From Candidatus Zixiibacteriota bacterium (GTDB taxonomy: Bacteria; Zixibacteria; MSB-5A5; RBG-16-43-9): DNA of 41,092 nucleotides. The notes below the pieces were generated by a model. That model did not search any database. It was not told the origin of the DNA and was given only the letters and a program-made list of their open reading frames with translations. The translations under genes were made by a program, and so were the position numbers. Location of the stretch: contig JALHSU010000162.1 in assembly GCA_022865345.1 (NCBI GenBank), positions 1 through 41,092 of the forward strand. The letters run 5' to 3'. This document shows, piece by piece, positions 23,664 to 31,797 of this stretch (position 1 is its first letter; the number at the start of each line of letters is the position of its first letter).

Positions 23664-25004
23664 CTACTTCTTGGGTAATAAGGTAAGCACAGTCCTGTTC
23701 TCGGGACTGAAATATTTCTTTGCCACCTGTTGAATCATCCCCGGATTCACTTCCGAGTATTTCTTCTGAATCTCGAAAAGCAGATTGTAATCGCCGCCTT
23801 CTATCTGAAAATGCCCAATAGTATAAGCAACTGAGAGCGGGTTATCCATCCGGTAGATCATCTCAGCCTTTACGGAGTTTTTGGCTTTTTCCAGCTCTCT
23901 TTCCGAGACCGGCTCATTTTTCAGTTTTTCCAGCTCCTCTAAGATCAGGGGTTTCACCTCATCTATCGATTTTCCCCTTTTTAAAGAGGTGCTGATCTCG
24001 AAAAGCCCCGGATCCTTTCTATCTCCCATTCCGCCGGAGATATATTCGACCAGCTGTAGGTCATTGTAAAGCTTTTTAGTGAGCCTGCCTGAAGACATAA
24101 ACAGAACCCGGGCTGCAAGCTCCAGCGCACAATAATCGTCATCTTTTATCTCAAAATTTGGCCCGTGAAAAGCGATCAAAAGCTTGGGAGAGATCTCAGA
24201 ATCCTTCCACACGTAATTTTTCACCCTCTCCTTTGTCTGCTTCGGCTCAGCCGGTATCTTGAGATCAGGAGGAGGAGTCTTTTGCCAGTCCCCATAATAC
24301 TTTTTGATTACTTCCAGGACTTTTGGAGTATCGAAATTGCCGGTTACGACGATGGCGGTATATCCAGGAGAATAGAAATTCTTTTTGAAATCCAGCCCAT
24401 CCTGAACCTGGATATTTTTCTCCAGGTCTTCCTCAAAACCTATTACCGGATGGTGATAAGGATGCACCTGGTAAGCGGTCTGGACCAGCTCATCCCAGAT
24501 GAAACCGTCCGGGTCATCCACCACACCCCTTCTCCTTTCCTCCTTGACCGGACCCATCTCCATTCGGAAAGCCTCATTGGTAAAGGCTAGATTCCTTACC
24601 CGGTCTGCCTCGATCGGGATTATTTTCTCCAGATAATCTTTTTTCACGTTCACAAAATAAGAGGTATAATCCTCGCCAGTCGAGGCATTGGTATTAGCTC
24701 CAAAAGAGGTAACCGCTTTATCATAGTCCGGATATTCTTTGGTTCCCCGGAACATCATATGCTCGAAGATGTGAGCCAATCCGGTAGTTCCCGGTTTTTC
24801 CTCACGCGAGCCGGCATTTATAAAGGTCATATAAGAAATAGTGGGTGCGGATTTATCCTCGCAGGTCAAAATGGTAAGCCCGTTATCCAGGACATTTTTC
24901 TTTATGTCCAGTTTGAGTTCCTGAGCCGGAAGAGAAAAGAACGGAATCAAGATCAAGAGTAAAAAAGAAACTATGCTTACCTTAAAGATTTGTCTTTTGT
25001 TCAT
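23664..25004 (-). CDS. M16-family zinc metallopeptidase, catalytic subunit
   Basis: The 446-residue protein has a signal peptide (about 1-27) and the inverted zinc motif HIFEH (78-82). The third ligand is about 74 residues on, in KEERRRG (Glu155/156). A glycosyl-like R/Y pair typical of the C-terminal half is less clear. It should degrade peptides in the periplasm. AAGGAG precedes ATG 25004. It is the first gene of a two-gene operon with a zinc-less partner. Confidence 0.92.
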   Translation of the reverse strand: MNKRQIFKVSIVSFLLLILIPFFSLPAQELKLDIKKNVLDNGLTILTCEDKSAPTISYMTFINAGSREEKPGTTGLAHIFEHMMFRGTKEYPDYDKAVTSFGANTNASTGEDYTSYFVNVKKDYLEKIIPIEADRVRNLAFTNEAFRMEMGPVKEERRRGVVDDPDGFIWDELVQTAYQVHPYHHPVIGFEEDLEKNIQVQDGLDFKKNFYSPGYTAIVVTGNFDTPKVLEVIKKYYGDWQKTPPPDLKIPAEPKQTKERVKNYVWKDSEISPKLLIAFHGPNFEIKDDDYCALELAARVLFMSSGRLTKKLYNDLQLVEYISGGMGDRKDPGLFEISTSLKRGKSIDEVKPLILEELEKLKNEPVSERELEKAKNSVKAEMIYRMDNPLSVAYTIGHFQIEGGDYNLLFEIQKKYSEVNPGMIQQVAKKYFSPENRTVLTLLPKK

Positions 25005-25113
25005 ATTTTCTCCTTGATTAGCTATTCGTTAGTTGTAGCTTCTTGCCTTGCTCAACTCGTCTAATTAAATTATTTACAGATATTTGTCAACTGATTTTTC
25101 TGGAAATAAAAAT

Positions 25114-25141
25114 GTAGGGGCACGGCGTGCCGTGCCCCTAC
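25114..25141. repeat. 28-bp palindrome, GTAGGGGC family
   Basis: Arms GTAGGGGCACGGC and GCCGTGCCCCTAC around GT. It has the same outer frame as 19797-19824 and sits just downstream of the papain-dockerin gene, a likely transcript-end position. Confidence 0.8.
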
Positions 25142-25160
25142 CAAAACTTGACACTTGAGT

Positions 25161-27152
25161 TTAGCAGGCTGGAGCTGGTCCGCCTTTAAACAGATAGTTT
25201 ATCAGGAAGATCACGTCTGAGACGGTTGAATTGCCATCACAGTTGGCATCTCCGGCTTCCAGTGGATCGGGAGGATTTCCTCCTTTAAAAAGATAGTTTA
25301 TTAAATAGATTACATCTGCCACGCTGATATTGTTATCCCCGTTGACATCCCCGCGTTTGTATCTGGCTATTCCCAGGATGAGGACGTCGTCTATGTTCCA
25401 GCCTCCCAAATGCAGCCCTTCATCTGACCTGAGCCGGTATTTGAGCTGAACCGAAAAGTTAGTGTCTGCAATTGAGGAGATATCGAAGTCCTGAAGCACC
25501 CATTTCATATCCAGATTATCAGTGGTTGAGTCATTTTGCCAGAGTAGATTTCCATTGAGTGAAACCTGGGCAGTATCCCAGATCGCTTTCTCTACAGAGA
25601 GCCACCTATGAAATTGCAGTCTGGTCTTGGTATATCTTCCGCAATTGATCACTGGAGAGAGGAGATAATTTTCCACCTGGTCAGGATAATTGTCGTTCAG
25701 ATTATTTGCCCAGATCTTTGTTCCGGAGAAAGCAGACTTAGGGTCGGTTCTGCTACCGCCCAGAGGCGTTCCGTGCTGCCAGTCGTCCAAAAGGGTGACA
25801 AAACCATGTGTCCAGCCGTTATCAGTCCCCTCCATATTATCGAAAAAGACAGTGTCCATCTTCCCTATCAGGGTAAATAGAGTGCCGGTGAAACTGCCCT
25901 GGTCAGAGCTAATCGCTAAATTGAAATCTGCTCTGGTTCCGGGCTGAACTGAGGGATCGATCTGAAAACTGAACCCGGGTGAATCTGAAATCTGGGTTGC
26001 TCCAGGGGCAATTGCAGGAAAAGTGCCAGAAGAGCCGGTTATATTGATCCCTGGAGTGGAAATTGATAATGTAGCAGAAACCCCTGTGGCAGTACTCGGT
26101 CCGCTGTTTTTGAGGTCAACTGATAGCTTGATAGTTTCGCCTGGATCCAGTATTCCATCCCCATCTCCGGCTGACTCTGTAGCCTGATGTGACTCGTAAG
26201 CCAAATTCACCGGGTCAGGAGGATAAATCGGAAGGACTGTGCTTCTGCCTATGCCACAATCTCCCCATTTGATATAAAAGTATCCACCCAGTCCGCCCCA
26301 GTTTGCGCCCCAGCTATTTTTACAGATCCAGGCACCCTGGCCAGTGCCGCAGGAGTTATCATCCCAGCCAACGATTACTATGGCGTGCTCGCCCCGATAG
26401 TAACCAGAGGTATGCTGGTAACATCCGCTCGAATAAGAGTCAAAATCGTGATAAACGGAAAAGCCGCTATATACTGGTCCTGTAAGAAGTGCAGTCTTAA
26501 TTGCGTTAACATCATTTTCTACGTATTGCCAGCCTTTGAGCTTAGCTACTATTTGACATTGGTCTTGAGAACAGGGCACGCCATCACTTGCCTGATAAGG
26601 CATACAGGATTCTAACACCGCTCCATATCTTTGAAAAAGCTCATAGGCCGTCTCAGCCCAGGCTCCATTACATCCGTCCTCCACATATACATTGCAGGAT
26701 AGAACCTGCTGTTCGGAAAGATCATATGCTATTCCATCATGTTTTTTTATGGCTGCCTCAAAGGCACCAGTTGCAGCAAAATCCCAGCAGCTCCCACAGG
26801 AGCCTTGATTTTTAACCGAGGTTACGATACTCGAATCACGCCAGTCGAAAACCGGGGGGAATTCCATGCCCGCTTTAGCCCTCAGCTTAGGCTGTTTTTC
26901 CAGCCATTCATAATACCCTTTTGGTGGCTTAAAACCTAAAAGCTTATCGAACTCCTCATCTGAAAGCTCCGATGTCCAGTTCCTTCCCGCAATCCAGTGA
27001 TACCCTTTAGCATCAATTTCCTTTTGAAGCTGGGCAATTTTCTGGTCAACAGAGTCTCCAACTGGTGTAACCTGAGCCAGAGCCAGACTCAGTCCGGCAA
27101 ATAAGAAAACTATCCAGAATCCCAGTAGGGAAAACTTAAAAAACTTTAACAA
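25161..27152 (-). CDS. Secreted papain-like (C1A) cysteine protease with dockerin pair
   Basis: TTG 27152, with AAAGGAGG four bases upstream, gives a clean signal peptide (KFFKFSLLGFWIVFLF...LALAQ) and is preferred over the ATG at 27212. Domains in order: signal, I29-like propeptide, C1A protease with GSCGSCW (catalytic Cys about 122), HAIVIVGW (His) and CKNSWGANWG (Asn), then a CARDB-like Ig domain (about 325-430), a jelly-roll adhesive domain with LHLGGWNIDDV, and two dockerin-type calcium repeats (RGDVNGDNNISVADV, AGDANCDGNSTVSDV). About 663 residues. The dockerin could attach the enzyme to a cell-surface cohesin partner. Such proteases with dockerins are typical of Zixibacteria-like genomes. 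Confidence 0.9.
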   Translation of the reverse strand: MLKFFKFSLLGFWIVFLFAGLSLALAQVTPVGDSVDQKIAQLQKEIDAKGYHWIAGRNWTSELSDEEFDKLLGFKPPKGYYEWLEKQPKLRAKAGMEFPPVFDWRDSSIVTSVKNQGSCGSCWDFAATGAFEAAIKKHDGIAYDLSEQQVLSCNVYVEDGCNGAWAETAYELFQRYGAVLESCMPYQASDGVPCSQDQCQIVAKLKGWQYVENDVNAIKTALLTGPVYSGFSVYHDFDSYSSGCYQHTSGYYRGEHAIVIVGWDDNSCGTGQGAWICKNSWGANWGGLGGYFYIKWGDCGIGRSTVLPIYPPDPVNLAYESHQATESAGDGDGILDPGETIKLSVDLKNSGPSTATGVSATLSISTPGINITGSSGTFPAIAPGATQISDSPGFSFQIDPSVQPGTRADFNLAISSDQGSFTGTLFTLIGKMDTVFFDNMEGTDNGWTHGFVTLLDDWQHGTPLGGSRTDPKSAFSGTKIWANNLNDNYPDQVENYLLSPVINCGRYTKTRLQFHRWLSVEKAIWDTAQVSLNGNLLWQNDSTTDNLDMKWVLQDFDISSIADTNFSVQLKYRLRSDEGLHLGGWNIDDVLILGIARYKRGDVNGDNNISVADVIYLINYLFKGGNPPDPLEAGDANCDGNSTVSDVIFLINYLFKGGPAPAC

Positions 27153-27283
27153 AACTCCTCCTTTAGCCACCCTGGTCCAGAGATGTAAATAAGTGACCAC
27201 ATATCGATACATAATAACTTATTTCCAAAATTAGTCAATCCTCAATTCACCCTATAATTGCCACCTATCCTTATATCGGTATC

Positions 27284-27352
27284 CCCACCTTGCCACAAGG
27301 TGGGTCATGCGTTGAACTTCCTTTGCTTTCACGCTGGATGATAACATCCAGC
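27284..27352. repeat. Two hairpins upstream of tmRNA
   Basis: CCCACCTTG-cca-CAAGGTGGG (27284-27304) resembles the element at 1331-1350. GCTGGATG-ataa-CATCCAGC (27333-27352), followed by AGGAGCA, is a half copy of the double hairpins at 2463 and 19992. Confidence 0.7.
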
Positions 27353-27410
27353 AGGAGCAGGAGTACACCTTGCTTACCCTCAAAACTGGAAAATTCTTGT
27401 AAAATTCCTG

Positions 27411-27438
27411 TTGTATTTTCTCCAGATATACGTATATT
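27411..27438 (+). promoter_or_regulatory. Possible tmRNA promoter
   Basis: TTGTAT (27411-27416), 16 bases, TATATT (27433-27438). The -10 overlaps a perfect 12-bp palindrome ATATACGTATAT (27426-27437). The mature RNA would start about 26 bases further on after 5' processing. Confidence 0.4.
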
Positions 27439-27463
27439 TTAACAGGACTTATGCCACTTTCTT

Positions 27464-27846
27464 GGGGGCGATCGGTTTCGACGGGGATCAAGGGTAAAGG
27501 AAAGCAGGCCGAGGTACCCAGTAACCTCGTTAATCCATTGGGAACAAATCTAAATGCAAACGAATACTCGTATGCATTGGCTGCCTAATAAAAGGTAGCT
27601 CGTCTTACCTGAGCCTGCCTGTTGGTTCGGGCTAAGGCGTCGAGAAAAACAGGATAGCCTTCTTCTATCTCCTGGGGGAAGAGGGCGAATCAAAACCGGG
27701 ATAGTTCCGGGTTAAACCTGCTTGTCGGTCTTTCCCGGAGCGAAATCCCCTCCTGCCAAAAGCGGGAAGGAAAAAAGATTAAGCTAAGCCTGTAGAAGTC
27801 CTTTAGTTCTTATCTTCGGACGTGGGTTCGATTCCCACCGCCTCCA
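27464..27846 (+). ncRNA. ssrA: tmRNA (transfer-messenger RNA)
   Basis: The 383-base RNA has the tRNA-Ala-like ends GGGGGCG and CGCCTCC with the third pair G-U, the identity element for alanyl-tRNA synthetase. The 5' block GATCGGTTTCGACGGGG and the T-arm GTGGGTTCGATTCCCACC are also present. CCA is not encoded. The resume codon GCA at 27556 starts the proteolysis tag ANEYSYALAA, ended by TAATAA at 27586-27591. One-piece form. It rescues stalled ribosomes and tags the nascent chain. A T-run follows directly and probably ends the transcript. The gene's 3' end is a frequent integration target, and an AT-rich gene follows. Confidence 0.97.
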
Positions 27847-27958
27847 GTTTTTTATTACCGGAGCAGTTCAAAGTTACGTTAAAAGCTCTAACATTAATGA
27901 CTAATAAATTGCTTTTAGAAAAGAAAATCTCTCTGCTATTCCATTCCAATGCACTCTC

Positions 27959-28834
27959 ATGAATGATTTCCCTATTGATAAAAAAAAGAATCCAGAGCAA
28001 AATGATATTGAAATACTGAATTTCGGGCCTCTGAGAATTGAGAGGAGGGGTCGATTTATTCGAATGAGTAGCCATTGGGATGAGAAAGATCATCAAGAAT
28101 TTCTAAAGAAAATTGCAAAGGAACAACCAACTCTAAAGTCGAGAATTGATAGAGAGATTCAAGAACTGAGGAGTCTTTTGACTCAGCATGACTCACTTGA
28201 ACTTTTGTCACCTGTTACTACATACAATCTAATTAATAATCAAGATACGGACTCTTATGGAAATTTTAAAGGCCAACCTTTAATAGAATTTGCGCTAAAC
28301 TTAGCCCTAAGTGATGAATATCCTGAGAAACCTAAAAAACTCACTTCTTCGATTACTCAACAAGTAATTGACTCTGCAAGAAATATCATTAGAGATGTTT
28401 GGACATATTTTGGTTTTGAATTTGCTGAGAAGAAAAGAGAGCAAATCGAGGAGAAGCTCAGATATCTATCAATTTTAAGACATTTAGTTGTAAGAGGGAA
28501 AGCTTATCAAGATCATTATTTAGATACCACTAGAGAGTTATTCCAGCCACTTAATGATTTTTTTAAAAAACATTGGGGGTATGAGGTAATAGATTTTATA
28601 AATGTGGTTAAAGAAGTTTTTCAACAGATTTCTAATAACCTAAATAGTCATGCAGAAGCTTACAGATGCCAAGCAAAAGATTTACACGATTTATTCATTA
28701 AGTTCACAAGTGACAAAGATCTCAATAGATTGAAGAATTTCAATAACTTTAGGGAGCAGTTCAATGAACTCCCTGAGGTTAAAAAGAGTAGAGTCAAATT
28801 TCTTGAGCTAGAAGATATACGAGATTCTGCCTAA
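27959..28834 (+). CDS. N-terminal part of a frameshifted large nuclease-like protein
   Basis: I do not recognise this 291-residue segment. It is AT-rich, charged and mostly helical (EKKREQIEEKLRYLSILRHLV), without signal peptide or membrane helix. Its frame ends at TAA 28832, while the next frame (one base over) is open from 28812 and continues for 460 codons. Reading ...KFLELEDI in this frame and then YEILPNKKVPTQILDLL in the next gives a smooth join, so the two parts were probably one gene of about 745 residues. It starts 113 bases after tmRNA. Decay, a sequencing error or programmed shifting are all possible. Confidence 0.55.
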   Translation: MNDFPIDKKKNPEQNDIEILNFGPLRIERRGRFIRMSSHWDEKDHQEFLKKIAKEQPTLKSRIDREIQELRSLLTQHDSLELLSPVTTYNLINNQDTDSYGNFKGQPLIEFALNLALSDEYPEKPKKLTSSITQQVIDSARNIIRDVWTYFGFEFAEKKREQIEEKLRYLSILRHLVVRGKAYQDHYLDTTRELFQPLNDFFKKHWGYEVIDFINVVKEVFQQISNNLNSHAEAYRCQAKDLHDLFIKFTSDKDLNRLKNFNNFREQFNELPEVKKSRVKFLELEDIRDSA

Positions 28835-28856
28835 TAAAAAAGTTCCTACCCAGATA

Positions 28857-30206
28857 TTGGATTTGCTTAGCTGTTCTTATGGTGATAACAGAAATGATAA
28901 ATTTCTATTAAAAAACTGGGAAGGTTGGCCGTTAAACGAATCAGTTATTTTTTATAAACCTATTATTAAATTCCAGAATAAGTATTATTGCTTTGTTTCT
29001 TATTTGCTCGTTCAGAATCTCCAGCCGATATTAGAAAATCTAATTAGAGAGGCTGATTCAAATTATTATTCTTCAAAATACTTAGTTATTAGAAAAGCAT
29101 ACTTAGAAAATAAAAGTATTAATTATCTCGCGAAAATGCTACCAGGAGCGAAAATTTATAAGAATTTATATTACTCTATAAGAGAAAATGGTGAACAAAA
29201 AAGAGTAGAGTTAGACGGGCTGATACTTTACGATCAAAATCTATTACTTATAGAGGCAAAGTCAGCCCCACTTTCTATTAGTGCTCAGCGTGGAGGGGTG
29301 GAGAGAATAAAGAGGGATGTGAATGAAGTAATTGTTGGAGCATACTCTCAATGTAAAAGGGCAAAAGATTACATTGATATTGAGGCCACGCCATGTTTTT
29401 ATGATGCCAAAGATCAACTTCTCGTTAAAATAGGTGATAAAAAGTTTTTTAAAAATATTTTCCTGATTAACGTAACTTTAGATTCATTTGGAATTTTGGC
29501 AACTCATCTTAGTTCTATTAAGGCAATTGGATTGTTAGACGGTAAGGAATGGCCGTGGTCAGTCTATTTGAATGATTTAAGAGTGATTAGCGAGCTAATT
29601 GAATTTCCATCTCAGTTTTTGCATTATCTCCAGAGTAGGATTAGAATCAATGAATTCCCTCAATTTGAAAATATGGATGAACTTGATATTTTTGGGTTTT
29701 ATCTTAAGGAGAATCTTTATTTCAAAGAAGGAGAACTTGATGACTTCACTAGTGTTACTCTTACTGGATACACAGATGAAATAGATAATTATTATCAAAG
29801 TGCAGGTGGTATTTCTGAAAAGAAAAAGCCTTGTCAACAATTTACTATGGGATTCAGAAAGATTATTAATAATATAGAGTTGTCAAAACGGCCAGGGTTT
29901 ACAATAATTGTAACAAAATTGCTCGATTTTTGTGGAGATTCTAGGGAAGAATTTGCAAAACAATATGAGAGAGTAATACGAGATACTTTAAAAGACCATA
30001 ACATGCATAATTTCAGTATGCTGTTTAATACAAAAGCCTCATTCGGTTTCACAGTTGTAGGTCTTTATGGAATTGATAAGGACGCAAAGAGCAAATGGAC
30101 TTCGTACTGTTTGGCAAAAAAGCAGAAAAATAAAATTAATTCATGGTTCTGTCTATTAGTTTATGTGAAAGACAATCACTCAATATTCGATTTTCTATTC
30201 GCTTAA
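28857..30206 (+). CDS. C-terminal part of frameshifted gene, NERD/PD-(D/E)XK-like nuclease
   Basis: The open frame begins at 28812; TTG 28857 is only the first possible start codon and has no ribosome site. About residues 110-140 read RVELDGLILYDQNLLLIEAKSAP, the D-x(n)-E-x-K pattern of NERD-like and other PD-(D/E)XK nuclease domains. It is followed by RIKRDVNEVIVGAYSQCKRA, a helix often carrying a conserved Gln in this fold. The rest is unknown. The AT-rich composition and position behind tmRNA suggest acquired DNA, perhaps a defence gene. With the preceding segment it would form one protein. Confidence 0.6.
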   Translation: MDLLSCSYGDNRNDKFLLKNWEGWPLNESVIFYKPIIKFQNKYYCFVSYLLVQNLQPILENLIREADSNYYSSKYLVIRKAYLENKSINYLAKMLPGAKIYKNLYYSIRENGEQKRVELDGLILYDQNLLLIEAKSAPLSISAQRGGVERIKRDVNEVIVGAYSQCKRAKDYIDIEATPCFYDAKDQLLVKIGDKKFFKNIFLINVTLDSFGILATHLSSIKAIGLLDGKEWPWSVYLNDLRVISELIEFPSQFLHYLQSRIRINEFPQFENMDELDIFGFYLKENLYFKEGELDDFTSVTLTGYTDEIDNYYQSAGGISEKKKPCQQFTMGFRKIINNIELSKRPGFTIIVTKLLDFCGDSREEFAKQYERVIRDTLKDHNMHNFSMLFNTKASFGFTVVGLYGIDKDAKSKWTSYCLAKKQKNKINSWFCLLVYVKDNHSIFDFLFA

Positions 30207-30284
30207 AGACCAAACTTATAAGATGGAATATGTGTTAAGGCATTGTCACTACTTGAAAATGATTTTAAGATAAAATGTCAACCA

Positions 30285-30364
30285 GTCCTTCGATTCGACT
30301 TCGCTCCCTTCGGGTCTGAGCCTCAGGGTCGAAGACATCGCCCTGAGTTTATCGAAGGGCGGAC
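30285..30364. repeat. Dispersed inverted repeat, CCTTCGA type
   Basis: Imperfect inverted repeat with ends GTCCTTCGAT and ATCGAAGGGCGGAC and an inner palindrome near 30320-30345. The text resembles a repeat found in many environmental bacterial genomes. It sits at the boundary between the AT-rich gene and normal composition. Confidence 0.6.
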
Positions 30365-30373
30365 ATGGTCGAC

Positions 30374-31327
30374 CTACTTGAGATTCCTTACCAACGGATG
30401 TGAATTCTCGTTAACCCCGATTATCTTGGCATTTCTTATATCATGAGCTAAGACCACAGAAGGTCTGGCATCATCCAGGCCAAATCCTCTGCCTGTCAGG
30501 GTTTCCCGATAAACAATGGTGTGCAAATTGGTGAACCCTTCTGAGAATTCGACTTCATGCCCGTCAATGGTGATCGAGCGGAATGTTGTTCTGCCTTTGC
30601 TTTTACACTCTTCCGGCAGATCTTTTTTCTCGATTGACAAAAACCACTTTACCCTGGCATTTTCAAGCTCCATATAACCTGCGGTTCTTGTGGGTGTGGC
30701 AAGATGTACCTCGGAACCTTCTACTTTTCCGAATAGCCAGAGCAAAAGGTCAAAGAAATGAATCCCGATGTTTGTGGCTAAGCCGCCGGATTTGTCGACC
30801 TGGCCTTTCCAGGAAATCAGGTACCAAAGACCGCGGGAAGTAATATATGTAAGGATAATCTCTTTTTTGGAACTTGACTTCTCTTTCTGTACTTTTTCTT
30901 TGAGTGCGATCAATGACGGATGAACCCGTAACTGCAGGACCGTGAAAATCCTTTTCCCGCTCTCCATCTCTAATTCCTGCAGTGCATCGATATTCCAGGG
31001 GTTTAAGACAACCGGTTTTTCGCAGATAACATCCGCACCGACCCTGAGGGCAAAACGGCAGTGAGCATCGTGCAGATAATTAGGAGAGCAGATGCTGACG
31101 TAATGCACACGCTGGTCCTCTCCCTGCCGGCGAAGTTTTTCAATATGCCGGTCAAATCTCTCGAACTCGGTGAAGAAGCTGACATCTGCGAAGTAACTGT
31201 CCAGAAGACCCACCGAATCATGCGGATCAACTGCTGCGACCAATCTGTTACCGGTCTCTTTCATCGCCTTAAGATGCCTTGGCGCCACATATCCTGCTAC
31301 TCCGGTTATTGCGAAGTTTTTGGACAT
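30374..31327 (-). CDS. wlbA: Gfo/Idh/MocA oxidoreductase, WlbA/WbpB-like UDP-GlcNAcA 3-dehydrogenase
   Basis: The 317-residue protein has the N-terminal Rossmann segment FAITGVAGYVAPRHLKAMKE. WlbA-specific stretches follow: DSYFADVSFFTEFERFDRH, YVSICSPNYLHDAHCRFAL, ICEKPVVLNPWNID and the catalytic region GGLATNIGIHFFDLL. WlbA/WbpB oxidises the C3 hydroxyl of UDP-N-acetylglucosaminuronic acid on the route to 2,3-diacetamido sugars of O-antigens. The rest of that pathway (aminotransferase, acetyltransferase) is not in this window, so the gene is isolated here. No strong Shine-Dalgarno sequence precedes ATG 31327. Close family identity gives fair confidence in the substrate. Confidence 0.85.
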   Translation of the reverse strand: MSKNFAITGVAGYVAPRHLKAMKETGNRLVAAVDPHDSVGLLDSYFADVSFFTEFERFDRHIEKLRRQGEDQRVHYVSICSPNYLHDAHCRFALRVGADVICEKPVVLNPWNIDALQELEMESGKRIFTVLQLRVHPSLIALKEKVQKEKSSSKKEIILTYITSRGLWYLISWKGQVDKSGGLATNIGIHFFDLLLWLFGKVEGSEVHLATPTRTAGYMELENARVKWFLSIEKKDLPEECKSKGRTTFRSITIDGHEVEFSEGFTNLHTIVYRETLTGRGFGLDDARPSVVLAHDIRNAKIIGVNENSHPLVRNLK

Positions 31328-31447
31328 TGTCTTTTCTCCGATTATATTTCTTTTATTTTATCGACTAAATTGCTCTTCTTCTTACTTTTCGACAGAGATA
31401 ATAAACGCCTGGCAGTCCAGATTGTCAAATGGAAAAGATTCCATACC

Positions 31448-31696
31448 TGTCATTCTGAACGAAGCGAAGAATCCGCGACACGGAAAGCGAGATTCTTCGT
31501 CCCACCTTCGGTGGAACTCAGAATGGCACGAGTCGCCTTTTCTGGTTGCGAGATATGATCACCCACGTTGCGGGCAACGTGGGGCTAACGCTAATTACCC
31601 CTCATAGTCTGTCATTGCGAGGAGTCCGTAGGACGACGCAGCAATCCCTTCAGAGTAAACGGATTGCTTCGCCCCCGTACGGGGGCTCGCAATGAC
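31448..31696. repeat. Gap without genes: two MITE-like repeats and a hairpin
   Basis: The 470-base gap holds an inverted repeat TGTCATTCTGAACGAAGC...CAGAATGGCA (31448-31528), a hairpin CCCACGTTG-cggg-CAACGTGGG (31562-31583, relative at 40913-40940), and an inverted repeat TGTCATTGCGAGGAG...CTCGCAATGAC (31610-31696). The CATTCTGA and CATTGCGA types are widespread in environmental genomes. No reading frame here looks coding. Confidence 0.75.
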
Positions 31697-31732
31697 TCGT
31701 AAGGTTCACCAATTTCTCAACTCAACTTTATC

Positions 31733-31761
31733 TTGACAATCCCTTTTAGAAACGATAAAAT
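31733..31761 (+). promoter_or_regulatory. Promoter of the DUF1028 gene
   Basis: TTGACA (31733-31738), 17 bases, TAAAAT (31756-31761), then AAGGAGG before ATG 31798. Confidence 0.7.
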
Positions 31762-31797
31762 ATCCTCACATAAAAACCTTATTTCAAGGAGGGAAAG

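Noticed and set aside
27847-30373. Integrase-mediated island at tmRNA with a duplicated attachment site
   Set aside because: No second copy of the tmRNA 3' end and no integrase gene were found; only composition and position suggest insertion.
31448-31696. CRISPR-like repeats
   Set aside because: The repeats are inverted pairs of different sequence, without regular direct repeats or spacers; no array is present anywhere in the window.
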